Assembly: GCA_963660385.1 (NCBI GenBank)
Contig: CAVKWQ010000018.1
Span: 1-25,276, forward strand
Source of the DNA: Avelusimicrobium sp963660385
GTDB taxonomy: Bacteria; Elusimicrobiota; Elusimicrobia; Elusimicrobiales; Elusimicrobiaceae
Direction: 5' to 3'
Length of the DNA stretch: 25,276 nt
The translations under genes were made by a program, and so were the position numbers. Positions 1 to 6,925 of the stretch are shown piece after piece (the stretch's first letter is position 1; every line of letters starts with the position of its first letter). The notes below the pieces were generated by a model. The model saw nothing but the letters and a program-made list of their open reading frames with translations. It was not told the DNA's origin and ran no database searches.

Positions 1-70
1 TATCCGCCGTATAAAAACGCGTATAAAAGGCCGTTTTGCTCAAATATAAAGGCCTTAACAAGGAGAAAAA
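1..70 (+). promoter_or_regulatory. Pilin 5' cassette (promoter/UTR/RBS), copy 1
   Basis: AT-rich leader directly upstream of the prepilin gene. It contains three TATAAA hexamers (10-15, 22-27, 45-50), arranged as reiterated TATAAA(A)/GGCC-type units, and a strong Shine-Dalgarno AGGAG at 61-65, five bases before the ATG. The first 75 bases of the window are repeated exactly at 25198-25272, so this is a mobile or gene-converted 5' unit rather than chance similarity. No convincing -35 box can be paired with a TATAAA, so the exact promoter is uncertain. The cassette may extend leftwards beyond the window. Confidence 0.6.
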
Positions 71-877
71 ATGAAAGGATTTACTTCTATTTTGTCATTC
101 CCGAGTGTTGTAGTCGGGAATCAACTGTTTTCTTTGTTGTCATTCTGGGGCCCGCATACGAGCGGGAACCCAGAATCCAGAAATAAAATAAGGAGTTTTT
201 CTAGTAAACAGACTGGATCCCAGGTCCACGCCTGGGATGACAACTACAAAGACAGATCCCGGATAAAGACCTTCCGGGATGACGGCTTAACAACCAATGG
301 CTGCACGTCTAATACTTTCCGCACAGTAAGTGCGGGTTTTACCTTGATTGAACTCTTGGTCGTCGTTCTCATTATCGGTATTTTAGCGGTGGTGGCGGTG
401 CCACAGTATCAGTTGGCGGTGGATAAGTCTAAATTTGCGTCCAATATGCCGCTGTTGGATGCGGTGGAAAAGGCCCAAGAAGCGTATTATTTGGCAAACG
501 GCCAGTACGCGGATACCTTTGACCAGTTGGATGTAGAAATACCGAAAACCTATGCGTATAAAAAGCCCGAGAGTTGGGGCGGTGATTGCTGGGCGACGGG
601 GGACCCTTGGGGCTATCCGTATATCTGTACTAATCAATGCTATTCTTTTATTTCCCCTTGGCAGCCATATGATGTCCACTATTTCCGTACGCATAACCAT
701 TCCAGTTCTTATAACAGGGTATGTGTGGATGCCAAAAGAGCCTGTCTTATTGGAAATGAAACAGTGAATTCTAACCCAGCCCGTTGGCGTAGGTTATGTA
801 ACTCGTTGGGTACGGAAACTTCCCAGCGTTATGCCGGGGGAAGTGTTGTTAATTCATCCACTTGGGATTTGCGCTAG
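71..877 (+). CDS. Type IV prepilin-like protein with an extended, repeat-derived leader
   Basis: 268-residue protein with a class III prepilin signal: Gly89 then Phe90, with Thr-Leu-Ile-Glu94 giving the expected Glu at mature position +5, followed by a hydrophobic helix (about 95-110). Prepilin peptidase is expected to cut after Gly89 and methylate Phe90. The mature part (about 179 aa) has six Cys, probably disulfide bonded, in an aromatic-rich C-terminal domain. The leader is very long (89 residues, against roughly 5-30 in typical prepilins) and nearly all of it is encoded by four palindromic repeats (94-283). The ATG at 71 is chosen because it has AGGAG at optimal spacing in a cassette repeated at the other end of the window; there is no in-frame Met between it and the cleavage site. 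The first residues, MKGFT, echo the GFT at the cleavage site. It converges on nagA with two bases between stop codons. It could be a pilin, a minor pseudopilin or a silent/donor copy. Confidence 0.85.
   Translation: MKGFTSILSFPSVVVGNQLFSLLSFWGPHTSGNPESRNKIRSFSSKQTGSQVHAWDDNYKDRSRIKTFRDDGLTTNGCTSNTFRTVSAGFTLIELLVVVLIIGILAVVAVPQYQLAVDKSKFASNMPLLDAVEKAQEAYYLANGQYADTFDQLDVEIPKTYAYKKPESWGGDCWATGDPWGYPYICTNQCYSFISPWQPYDVHYFRTHNHSSSYNRVCVDAKRACLIGNETVNSNPARWRRLCNSLGTETSQRYAGGSVVNSSTWDLR
94..283. repeat. Cluster of four palindromic repeat elements inside the pilin leader
   Basis: Four dyads lie in the coding leader. A: ATTCCCGA 97-104 pairs with 114-121. B: ATTCTGGG 142-149 pairs with 169-176, with an inner CCCGC/GCGGG stem. 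C: ATCCCAGG 217-224 pairs with 231-238. D: ATCCCGG 256-262 pairs with 274-280. A and B read GTCAT-stem-loop-stem-ATC on the plus strand; C and D are the same pattern inverted (plus-strand right ends GGATGAC). The same family recurs at 24717-25092. The whole cluster is read through in frame without a stop. It resembles, in organisation only, the dRS3-type ATTCCC-N8-GGGAAT repeats of Neisseria and the in-frame palindromic elements of Rickettsia. Confidence 0.8.
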
Positions 878-879
878 TT

Positions 880-2019
880 TTATTGCTTTTTTCCGCCTAA
901 AAAGACGGCTTGCAAATTTAGTTGCGGGTCCAGTAGTACAACATCCGCCGCAAAGCCTTCTTCTAGCCGCCCTTTGTTGGACACGTCTAATAAGCGCGCG
1001 GCGTTGGTACTCGTCAGTTGCGCGGCTTCGGCTGGTGTGTAACCAAAGGCTACCAAATTTTTAAAGGCCTGTGCCATTGTCAGGGCGGAGCCGGCAATTA
1101 CCTTGTCCGTTTTGCGCTTCCAAACGCCGCCGTCCAAAATAACCTCTTCCCCGTTGGCGATAAACGGCCCGTCCGTAAGCCCAGTAGGTTTTAGGGCGTC
1201 GGTAATGGCCACAATATTTTCAAGCGGTTTTACCTGGCGCAAAAAGCCGACCACGTCCGGGTGGACGTGTACGCCGTCGGCGATGATTTCGCAGGAAATT
1301 TCCGGGTGCATCAGCACCGCTCCGGCGGCTCCGGGGGCCCGGTGGTTAAACCCGCTCATCGCGTTAAATAAATGTGTGGCGTGTTTTACGCCTTGTTGGG
1401 CTCCGCGCAAAAATTCGTCGTAGGTGGCGTTTGTGTGGCCGCCTTGCACCAAAATCCCGTGCGCTAAACAAAAATCAATAATAGGGCTAATTCCGGGCAG
1501 TTCCGGGGCCAGGGTAATATTAGTGATATGCCCTTGGGCCGCCTCGTACAAGCGTTCCATATCGGCTAATTGCGGGGGGACAATGTCCTGCGGTTTCATT
1601 ACGCCCGGTTTTTTAGGGGAAATAAAGGGCCCCTCCAAGTGAAACCCGATAATTTGTGCGCCCATTTCCCGGCCAAGTGCCGGAAGCAAGGTTTTTAAAA
1701 GGGCTTCCATTTCGTGCGGACGCGCGCAATAGAGGGTGGGGCAGAAGGCGCTTACGCCGTATTGCGCCAGTTGCTTGGACATTTCAAGCAAATCGTCCAC
1801 TGTGGCGTTTTCGGGCCCGTGCCCGGCAAATCCGTGGATATGCGGGTCAATAAACCCCGGCACGGCAAGCGCGCCTTTGGCGTTAAAAACGGGCACATTG
1901 GGTAGCGGAGTTTCGTCCGTAATAATTTGTTTGATTTTGCCGCCCGAAAGCCACAGCGTGGCCGGACGAATTTCACCCGCCAGCACCGCGCGGGTATCGG
2001 TAATTAGTAAATCTTGCAT
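880..2019 (-). CDS. nagA: N-acetylglucosamine-6-phosphate deacetylase
   Basis: Cytoplasmic amidohydrolase converting GlcNAc-6-P to glucosamine-6-P plus acetate. The 379 residues match the usual family length. Visible motifs: the metal-binding HxH in PGFIDPHIHG (His60, His62), HLEGPF (127-132, metal ligand Glu129), GGHTNA with His195, HATHLFNAM (His213/His216), ADGVHVHP, and the catalytic Asp274 in ITDA. The HxH form is the Bacillus/Thermotoga-like two-metal type rather than the E. coli type. It is the last gene of the nagF-nagE-nagB-nagA operon, starting one base after the nagB stop, with a GAGG ribosome site inside the nagB 3' end. No intrinsic terminator is visible after its stop, where it meets the convergent pilin gene. 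Confidence 0.96.
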   Translation of the reverse strand: MQDLLITDTRAVLAGEIRPATLWLSGGKIKQIITDETPLPNVPVFNAKGALAVPGFIDPHIHGFAGHGPENATVDDLLEMSKQLAQYGVSAFCPTLYCARPHEMEALLKTLLPALGREMGAQIIGFHLEGPFISPKKPGVMKPQDIVPPQLADMERLYEAAQGHITNITLAPELPGISPIIDFCLAHGILVQGGHTNATYDEFLRGAQQGVKHATHLFNAMSGFNHRAPGAAGAVLMHPEISCEIIADGVHVHPDVVGFLRQVKPLENIVAITDALKPTGLTDGPFIANGEEVILDGGVWKRKTDKVIAGSALTMAQAFKNLVAFGYTPAEAAQLTSTNAARLLDVSNKGRLEEGFAADVVLLDPQLNLQAVFLGGKKQ

Positions 2020-2020
2020 A

Positions 2021-2839
2021 TTATTCCTCTATGTTTAGCGTCCAATGCGCCCCGGCGGGAGCGGCGGCCATTTGCGCGGTCAGTTGGCCTTTAAAGGGTT
2101 CCGGCAGTTTGGCGCACGCTTCGGGGTCCGCCAGCAGGGTGGCGTGCGGGTGGAGTTTTAAGGCCGTAATGGGCCAGTTTAAATCCTTGCCCGGGACGGC
2201 TAAATGGGCCACGGCTTCGGCTTTTTTGGCGCCGGAAGCCAAAAATAGCACTTCTTTGGCATCCGTTACCGTGCCGATACCCACGGACAAAGCCTGTTTG
2301 GGCACGCGGTGCGGGTCGTTTAAAAAGAAGCGGGAATTGGCCTCTATGGTGCTGGGGGTTAAATTAACAAGCCTTGTGCGGGTGTTAAAGGCCGAGCCGG
2401 GCTCGTTAAAGGCGATGTGCCCGTTGCGCCCTACGCCACCCAAAAATAAATCAATTCCGCCCAGCGCGGCAATAGCGGCCTCGTATTGGGTGCACTCTTG
2501 GGTTAAATCTTTGGCCTGCCCGTTTAAAATATGAGTATTTTCGGGCTGTAAATCCACTTCATCAAACAAATTGCGGTGCATATAACTGTGGTAACTTTGC
2601 GGGTGGTCCAGTGGCAGGCCGACATATTCGTCCATATTAAACGTAACTACATTTTTGAAGGATAATAAGCGGTTTTTGTAGAACAGCCGCAAATTGGCGT
2701 ACATATCCACCACGGTGCCGCCCGTTGGCAAGCCCAGCACAAAGGGCTTTTTGGGCATTGGCGCAAAGGCGTTAATTTTTTCCTTGATGTACGCCGCCGC
2801 CCACAAACCTAAATTCATTTTGGTTACCACTAAACGCAT
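2021..2839 (-). CDS. nagB: Glucosamine-6-phosphate deaminase/isomerase
   Basis: Converts glucosamine-6-P to fructose-6-P plus ammonia, feeding amino-sugar carbon into glycolysis. The 272 residues match the family. Motifs: LPTGGT phosphate loop (38-42), FNMDEY with Asp70 as the base equivalent to E. coli Asp72, and GVGRNGHIAFNEPGS (His141, Glu146). The E. coli Asp141 position is Asn139 here, as in Bacillus-type enzymes, so this is not damage. Twelve bases separate it from nagE upstream; its AGGGG ribosome site overlaps the nagE stop codon, with a rather long nine-base spacing. Placed between the transporter and nagA, it completes the GlcNAc catabolic route. Confidence 0.96.
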   Translation of the reverse strand: MRLVVTKMNLGLWAAAYIKEKINAFAPMPKKPFVLGLPTGGTVVDMYANLRLFYKNRLLSFKNVVTFNMDEYVGLPLDHPQSYHSYMHRNLFDEVDLQPENTHILNGQAKDLTQECTQYEAAIAALGGIDLFLGGVGRNGHIAFNEPGSAFNTRTRLVNLTPSTIEANSRFFLNDPHRVPKQALSVGIGTVTDAKEVLFLASGAKKAEAVAHLAVPGKDLNWPITALKLHPHATLLADPEACAKLPEPFKGQLTAQMAAAPAGAHWTLNIEE

Positions 2840-2851
2840 ATATAAAAACCC

Positions 2852-4303
2852 CTATTTTAAATACTTTTTTATTTCGTAGGAAAGCAAATCCGCCTCCGGC
2901 CCGATGACTACCTGTACAATGCCGCTTCCTGCGTTTACCACGCCGCGCGCCCCCAGTTGTTTAAGCGTGTTTGCGTCCACCTTGGCAGAGTCTTTTACTT
3001 CCAGGCGCAAACGCGTGGCGCACGCATCCAGCGATAAAATATTATCCCTACCGCCCAAGGCCTGTATATACTTTTCCCCGCGGGAAAGAGGCTCATTGGT
3101 TTGCGGCTGTTGGATAGCCGGTGCGGGTTCTTGTTCTTGAACGGGTTCTGCTGGGCTAGTTACAACGCTTTCACGCCCCGGGGTGAGCAAATTCCATTTT
3201 GTAATGGCATAGTAAAAAACAAAATAATAAAGCACTCCATACACAAGGCCCACCGGCAGTAGCCGCCAGCCGTTTGTGCCGAGCCCGTAACTAAGCAAGT
3301 AGTCAAAAAGTCCGGCGGAAAAGGTGAAGCCGAGTTTCACTTGCAGTAAATTCATTACCACCAATGATAATCCCGTGAGTACCGCGTGCAATACATACAG
3401 CGGAAACGCCAAAAACATAAACGAAAATTCAATTGGCTCCGTAATCCCGGTTAAAAAGGACGTCAACGCCATAGACAGTAGCAGCCCGGCGGTGGCTTTT
3501 TTGCGGGCGGTGTCGGCGGCTTTAATCATCGCCAAACACGCGGCGGGCAAGCCGAACATCATTACCGGGAAGAAGCCCGCCATAAAGGTTCCGGCGGTGG
3601 GGTCTCCCGCAAAAAAGCGGGTCAAATCCCCGTGCACCAGCGTGCTTACGCCATTTTGGACGGTAGCAAAATCGCCGAATTGGAACCAAACCAAATTGTT
3701 TAAAATGTGGTGCAGGCCGAGCGGAATTAGCAGGCGGTTAGCCAACCCGTAGAAGAACAGCCCAATACTGCACGAGGAAATCGTCCAGTTGCCAAACGCG
3801 CTGATACCGTGCCCGATGGGCGGCCACACAAAGTAAAATACGCACGCGAGCAGTAAACATACCGCGCCCGTAACAATCGGCACAAAGCGTTTCCCGCCAA
3901 AAAAGGCCAAATAGGGGGGAAGCGCGATATTTTTGTATTTGTTGTATAAGCACCCGGCCACCGCACCCGTAATAATGCCACCCAAAATATCCATATTAAT
4001 AGACGGGTCCAAAGTCTTTAAGGTGGCGGTTAAAATCACATACCCCACAAAGGCGGCCAAGGCGGCGGCCCCGTGGTTTTCTTCGGCGAACCCGACGGCC
4101 ACGCCGATAGCAAAGATAATGGGCAAATTGGTAAAAACGGCCCCGCCCGCCTGCGAAATAAAGGCGATGTTAAGCAAGTCCGGCTGCCCGAGGCGCAGGA
4201 GTAGGCCCGCAATCGGCAAAACAGCAATCGGCAACATAAGGGCCTTGCCCAGACGCACTAAAAACTTACCAACAGCGGCGCAAGATTTTTTCAATTTTTC
4301 CAT
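2852..4303 (-). CDS. nagE: PTS N-acetylglucosamine-type transporter, EIICB
   Basis: Integral membrane permease of the glucose/GlcNAc PTS family, 483 residues. An N-terminal EIIC domain (about 10-370) has multiple hydrophobic helices, the GLHHILNN motif and the signature GITEPIEFSFMF. A Pro/Glu/Gln-rich linker (about 385-405) leads to a C-terminal EIIB domain (about 408-483) with the phosphorylated Cys428 in LDACATRLRLEV. It carries no EIIA domain, which is supplied by the upstream nagF product. It takes up and phosphorylates sugar, most likely GlcNAc because of nagBA downstream; glucose or glucosamine are possible alternatives from family similarity. It starts 12 bases after nagF with an AAGGAG ribosome site. 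Confidence 0.93.
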   Translation of the reverse strand: MEKLKKSCAAVGKFLVRLGKALMLPIAVLPIAGLLLRLGQPDLLNIAFISQAGGAVFTNLPIIFAIGVAVGFAEENHGAAALAAFVGYVILTATLKTLDPSINMDILGGIITGAVAGCLYNKYKNIALPPYLAFFGGKRFVPIVTGAVCLLLACVFYFVWPPIGHGISAFGNWTISSCSIGLFFYGLANRLLIPLGLHHILNNLVWFQFGDFATVQNGVSTLVHGDLTRFFAGDPTAGTFMAGFFPVMMFGLPAACLAMIKAADTARKKATAGLLLSMALTSFLTGITEPIEFSFMFLAFPLYVLHAVLTGLSLVVMNLLQVKLGFTFSAGLFDYLLSYGLGTNGWRLLPVGLVYGVLYYFVFYYAITKWNLLTPGRESVVTSPAEPVQEQEPAPAIQQPQTNEPLSRGEKYIQALGGRDNILSLDACATRLRLEVKDSAKVDANTLKQLGARGVVNAGSGIVQVVIGPEADLLSYEIKKYLK

Positions 4304-4315
4304 AAATTCTCCTTG

Positions 4316-6808
4316 TTACAGGGCAAAATGTTTGCGGCCCAAGGCGCGCACTTCCTGCGCCGAGGATAACTCCAAGGCCTGCGCGGCAATTTGGGCGCAT
4401 TGTTGGCGGTTCAAACGGCGGAGTAACGCCTTTACCTGGGCAATATTTTTGACTCCGGCGGCTAGTTCGCTTACGCCTAACCCGATTAAAAAGGGCACGG
4501 CGGAAAGGTCGCCTGCCATTGCACCGCACACTGCCACAGGGCGGCTGTATTTTTGGGCCCCTTGGCAGGTGAGCGCAATGAGTTTTAAAACGGCCGGGTG
4601 GCGCGGGTCCGCCTGCGCGCTTAATATTTTATGCCCGCGGTCAATCGCCAGCGTGTATTGCGTTAAATCGTTGGTGCCGATAGAAAAGAAATCGGCGTGC
4701 TTGGCTAGTTGCGCGCTAGTGAGCGCGGCGGAGGGAACCTCTATCATCGCCCCCGTCTGTACGGTTTCCTTTAATCCCAATCGGGCCGACTCTTGGGCGA
4801 TTATATCTTTAAAAAAGGTCATTTCGTCTGCAAAGGTTACCATTGGCAGCATTATGCGCACTTGGGTCAGCGGCGTAAGGCGCAAAAGCGCGCGGATTTG
4901 CGTTCTAAAAAACGCTTCGTTGCGCTTAAACGCGCGGATGCCGCGTACGCCCACAATGGGGTTATCCTCTGGCGAAATCTGCACAAACGGCAGGGGTTTG
5001 TCGCCACCCGCATCTAACAGGCGAAATGTGGCAGGGTGCCCCTTGCAGGCATTTAAGGTTTCCTGATAGACGGCTAACTGTTCGTCCTCGCTAGGGGCGT
5101 CTGCCCGGTGGTTAAATAAAAATTCGGTGCGTACTAAGCCTAACCCCTCAGCGCCGTTTTGGGCGGCCAAGGCGGCTTCCTGTGGGGCGGACACATTGCC
5201 CATTACCGCAATATGCACGCCGTCTTGCGTGAGGGCGGGCTCTTGCGCTTGGGCGGAAGCCGCTTGCATAAGGGCCTGCTCTTTTTGGTGCGTAGTTTCA
5301 AAATCTGTTAGTTGCCCGGGCGTGGGGTTAATGAGCGCCTTGCCCTCGTCCGCGTACAAGAGAACAGTTGCCCCGTTCGGGATTTGGAGCACGCCTTCCC
5401 CGGCGTTTACCACGGCGGGGAGCCCCATATTGCGCAGTAAAATACCTGCGTGCGCGGTGGGCGAGCCGTGCGCCAACACGACGCCTGCGGCGGTGCCGGA
5501 CAAGTAGGAAACCTCGGAGGGAAGTAACTCCTCGGCTATTAAAATGCACCCTTGGGGCAGTTTGGGTCGTGCGTATTTCTGCCCGCTAAGCCGCCACAAA
5601 AGAGAGCGGCGCAAGTCCTTAATATCGGCAATGCGCTCCATTAAAAAGTGGTTTTTGGTCTTTTTTAAAATATCAATGCTCGTGCGGACGGCTTCGTTTA
5701 CGGCATAAGAGGCCGTTTTGCCACGGGCGACCGCGTCCAGGGCGGTTTGGCGCAAAAGCGGGTCTTGTAACAGGCCTAAATGAGCGGACAAAATATCCTG
5801 CGTGGTTTTGTGCGGCTCGGCGGCGATTTTAGCCTGCGTTTCGGCGGTTTCTTCCTCCAACGCGGCGGCCAGCGCGTTGCGCTCGTCCTGCGGGTTTTGG
5901 GCGTTTTCCTCGTACAAAGCGTCTTGCGGTTTAAAAAGGAAGGCCTGCCCTTGGGCTAGGCCCCCGCAGGCGCACAAGCCCGATATTTGCACGGCGGCAG
6001 AAAAATCCACCGGGCTTTGGGGTTTGTCGGCGGGAGCAACTGAGGTGGCGGAAACTTGTTCGCCAAAGGCGTTTTTAAAGCCTTGTTCCACTTGGGTTAA
6101 AAAGGTTTTGGCTTCGCTTTCCGTCCCGCCCGCCTTTACCGTTACTTGGCTGCCGTATTCTAATGCAAGGCCCATTATGCCTACCAAACTTTTGCCGTCG
6201 GCGGTTTTATCCCCATAGCAAATTTGTACGGGATAGGCGTATCCGGCCGCCAAGCGCGCCAACACCCCGGCTGGGCGTGCGTGCAAGCCGTTGGCATTTA
6301 ACACGGTAAAGGGCCCGCCCACCGTAAAGGTTTGGGGGGCTTGCTCGTCCGTGTGCGCACCGGGTACGGAAACCGTAAAAAGTTCCGCGCCTGTTTTTAC
6401 CAGTTCCTTGGCGGTGTGTTGTACCTTGACATCCGCCGGAGCGGTTACTACGAGCATAACAAGAGAACTGGCGGCCTTGGCAAGCGCCGCGTGGGAAAAT
6501 TTTAAAAGAGGTTGGCCTTTTTTAACCGTGTCGCCCTCTTTGGCAAGCGGTGTAAAACCTTCGCCTTTTAAGGAAACCGTTTCTAACCCCACGTGGATTA
6601 AAATTTCTATCCCGTCTTGGGCAATAACCAGCGCGTGCAGGGCTTTGTTAAAATTGATGATTTTTCCGTCTATTGGGGCAAAAATTGTGTCCCCGGCGGG
6701 GTCTAGGGCGATTCCGTCGCCCAGCATACGCTCGCTAAATACGGGGTCGGGCACTTGTTCCAGCGGTACAACGGCGCCGTCAAGGGGCGCAAAAACGGTT
6801 AAAGGCAT
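4316..6808 (-). CDS. nagF: PTS multiphosphoryl transfer protein, EIIA(Glc)-HPr-EI fusion
   Basis: 830-residue soluble protein carrying the whole general phosphorelay. EIIA of the Crr type is at 1-150 (His58, and phospho-acceptor His72 in IHVGLETV). HPr is at about 161-250 (NGLHARPA, phospho-His176; the Ser46 position is Ser207). Enzyme I is at about 275-830, with GSPTAHAG phospho-His453, the PEP-binding segments GLGLVRTEF and GAMIEVPSAAL, FFSIGTNDLTQYTL, and Cys761 in VCGAMAGD. This domain order matches NagF of Pseudomonas-type GlcNAc systems. Phosphate would pass PEP to EI to HPr to EIIA, then to the EIIB of NagE. It is the first gene of the operon; TAAGGAG precedes the ATG and TATAAT lies 27 bases upstream. 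No regulator gene is adjacent. Confidence 0.95.
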   Translation of the reverse strand: MPLTVFAPLDGAVVPLEQVPDPVFSERMLGDGIALDPAGDTIFAPIDGKIINFNKALHALVIAQDGIEILIHVGLETVSLKGEGFTPLAKEGDTVKKGQPLLKFSHAALAKAASSLVMLVVTAPADVKVQHTAKELVKTGAELFTVSVPGAHTDEQAPQTFTVGGPFTVLNANGLHARPAGVLARLAAGYAYPVQICYGDKTADGKSLVGIMGLALEYGSQVTVKAGGTESEAKTFLTQVEQGFKNAFGEQVSATSVAPADKPQSPVDFSAAVQISGLCACGGLAQGQAFLFKPQDALYEENAQNPQDERNALAAALEEETAETQAKIAAEPHKTTQDILSAHLGLLQDPLLRQTALDAVARGKTASYAVNEAVRTSIDILKKTKNHFLMERIADIKDLRRSLLWRLSGQKYARPKLPQGCILIAEELLPSEVSYLSGTAAGVVLAHGSPTAHAGILLRNMGLPAVVNAGEGVLQIPNGATVLLYADEGKALINPTPGQLTDFETTHQKEQALMQAASAQAQEPALTQDGVHIAVMGNVSAPQEAALAAQNGAEGLGLVRTEFLFNHRADAPSEDEQLAVYQETLNACKGHPATFRLLDAGGDKPLPFVQISPEDNPIVGVRGIRAFKRNEAFFRTQIRALLRLTPLTQVRIMLPMVTFADEMTFFKDIIAQESARLGLKETVQTGAMIEVPSAALTSAQLAKHADFFSIGTNDLTQYTLAIDRGHKILSAQADPRHPAVLKLIALTCQGAQKYSRPVAVCGAMAGDLSAVPFLIGLGVSELAAGVKNIAQVKALLRRLNRQQCAQIAAQALELSSAQEVRALGRKHFAL

Positions 6809-6835
6809 AGTAAAATACTCCTTAGAATTACTTTC

Positions 6836-6841
6836 ATTATA
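6836..6841 (-). promoter_or_regulatory. Putative -10 box of the nag operon
   Basis: A perfect TATAAT on the minus strand, 27 bases before the nagF ATG, preceded by a second AT-rich TATACT-like stretch. The -35 region is poor (ATAAAA at 17-bp spacing), which suggests activator dependence or an extended promoter. No clear CRE, NagC or NagR palindrome could be recognised nearby. Transcription would start near 6828-6830, giving a leader of about 20 bases that includes TAAGGAG. Confidence 0.55.
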
Positions 6842-6876
6842 GTATATTCGCAGGCGGTTTTTATACGGATTTACAT

Positions 6877-6909
6877 AAAAAATCCCGGCTTGGCAAAAAC
6901 CAAACCGGG
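6877..6909 (-). terminator. Intrinsic terminator after the alpha-2-macroglobulin-like gene
   Basis: A ten-pair GC-rich stem (6884-6893 with 6900-6909, one mismatch) and six-base loop, followed on the minus strand by a run of six T. It lies 16 bases beyond the stop codon of the macroglobulin gene and just upstream of the nag operon promoter, insulating the two units. Confidence 0.85.
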
Positions 6910-6925
6910 AGCGGTAAAAACAGGC

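Noticed and set aside
552..767. Alternative frames inside the pilin gene as separate small proteins
   Set aside because: They lie wholly inside the pilin coding region in other frames, with no domain, ribosome site or signal.
2408..2440. NagB damaged because Asn replaces the E. coli catalytic-triad Asp
   Set aside because: Bacillus-type NagB enzymes carry Asn in this position and are active; all other active-site residues are present.
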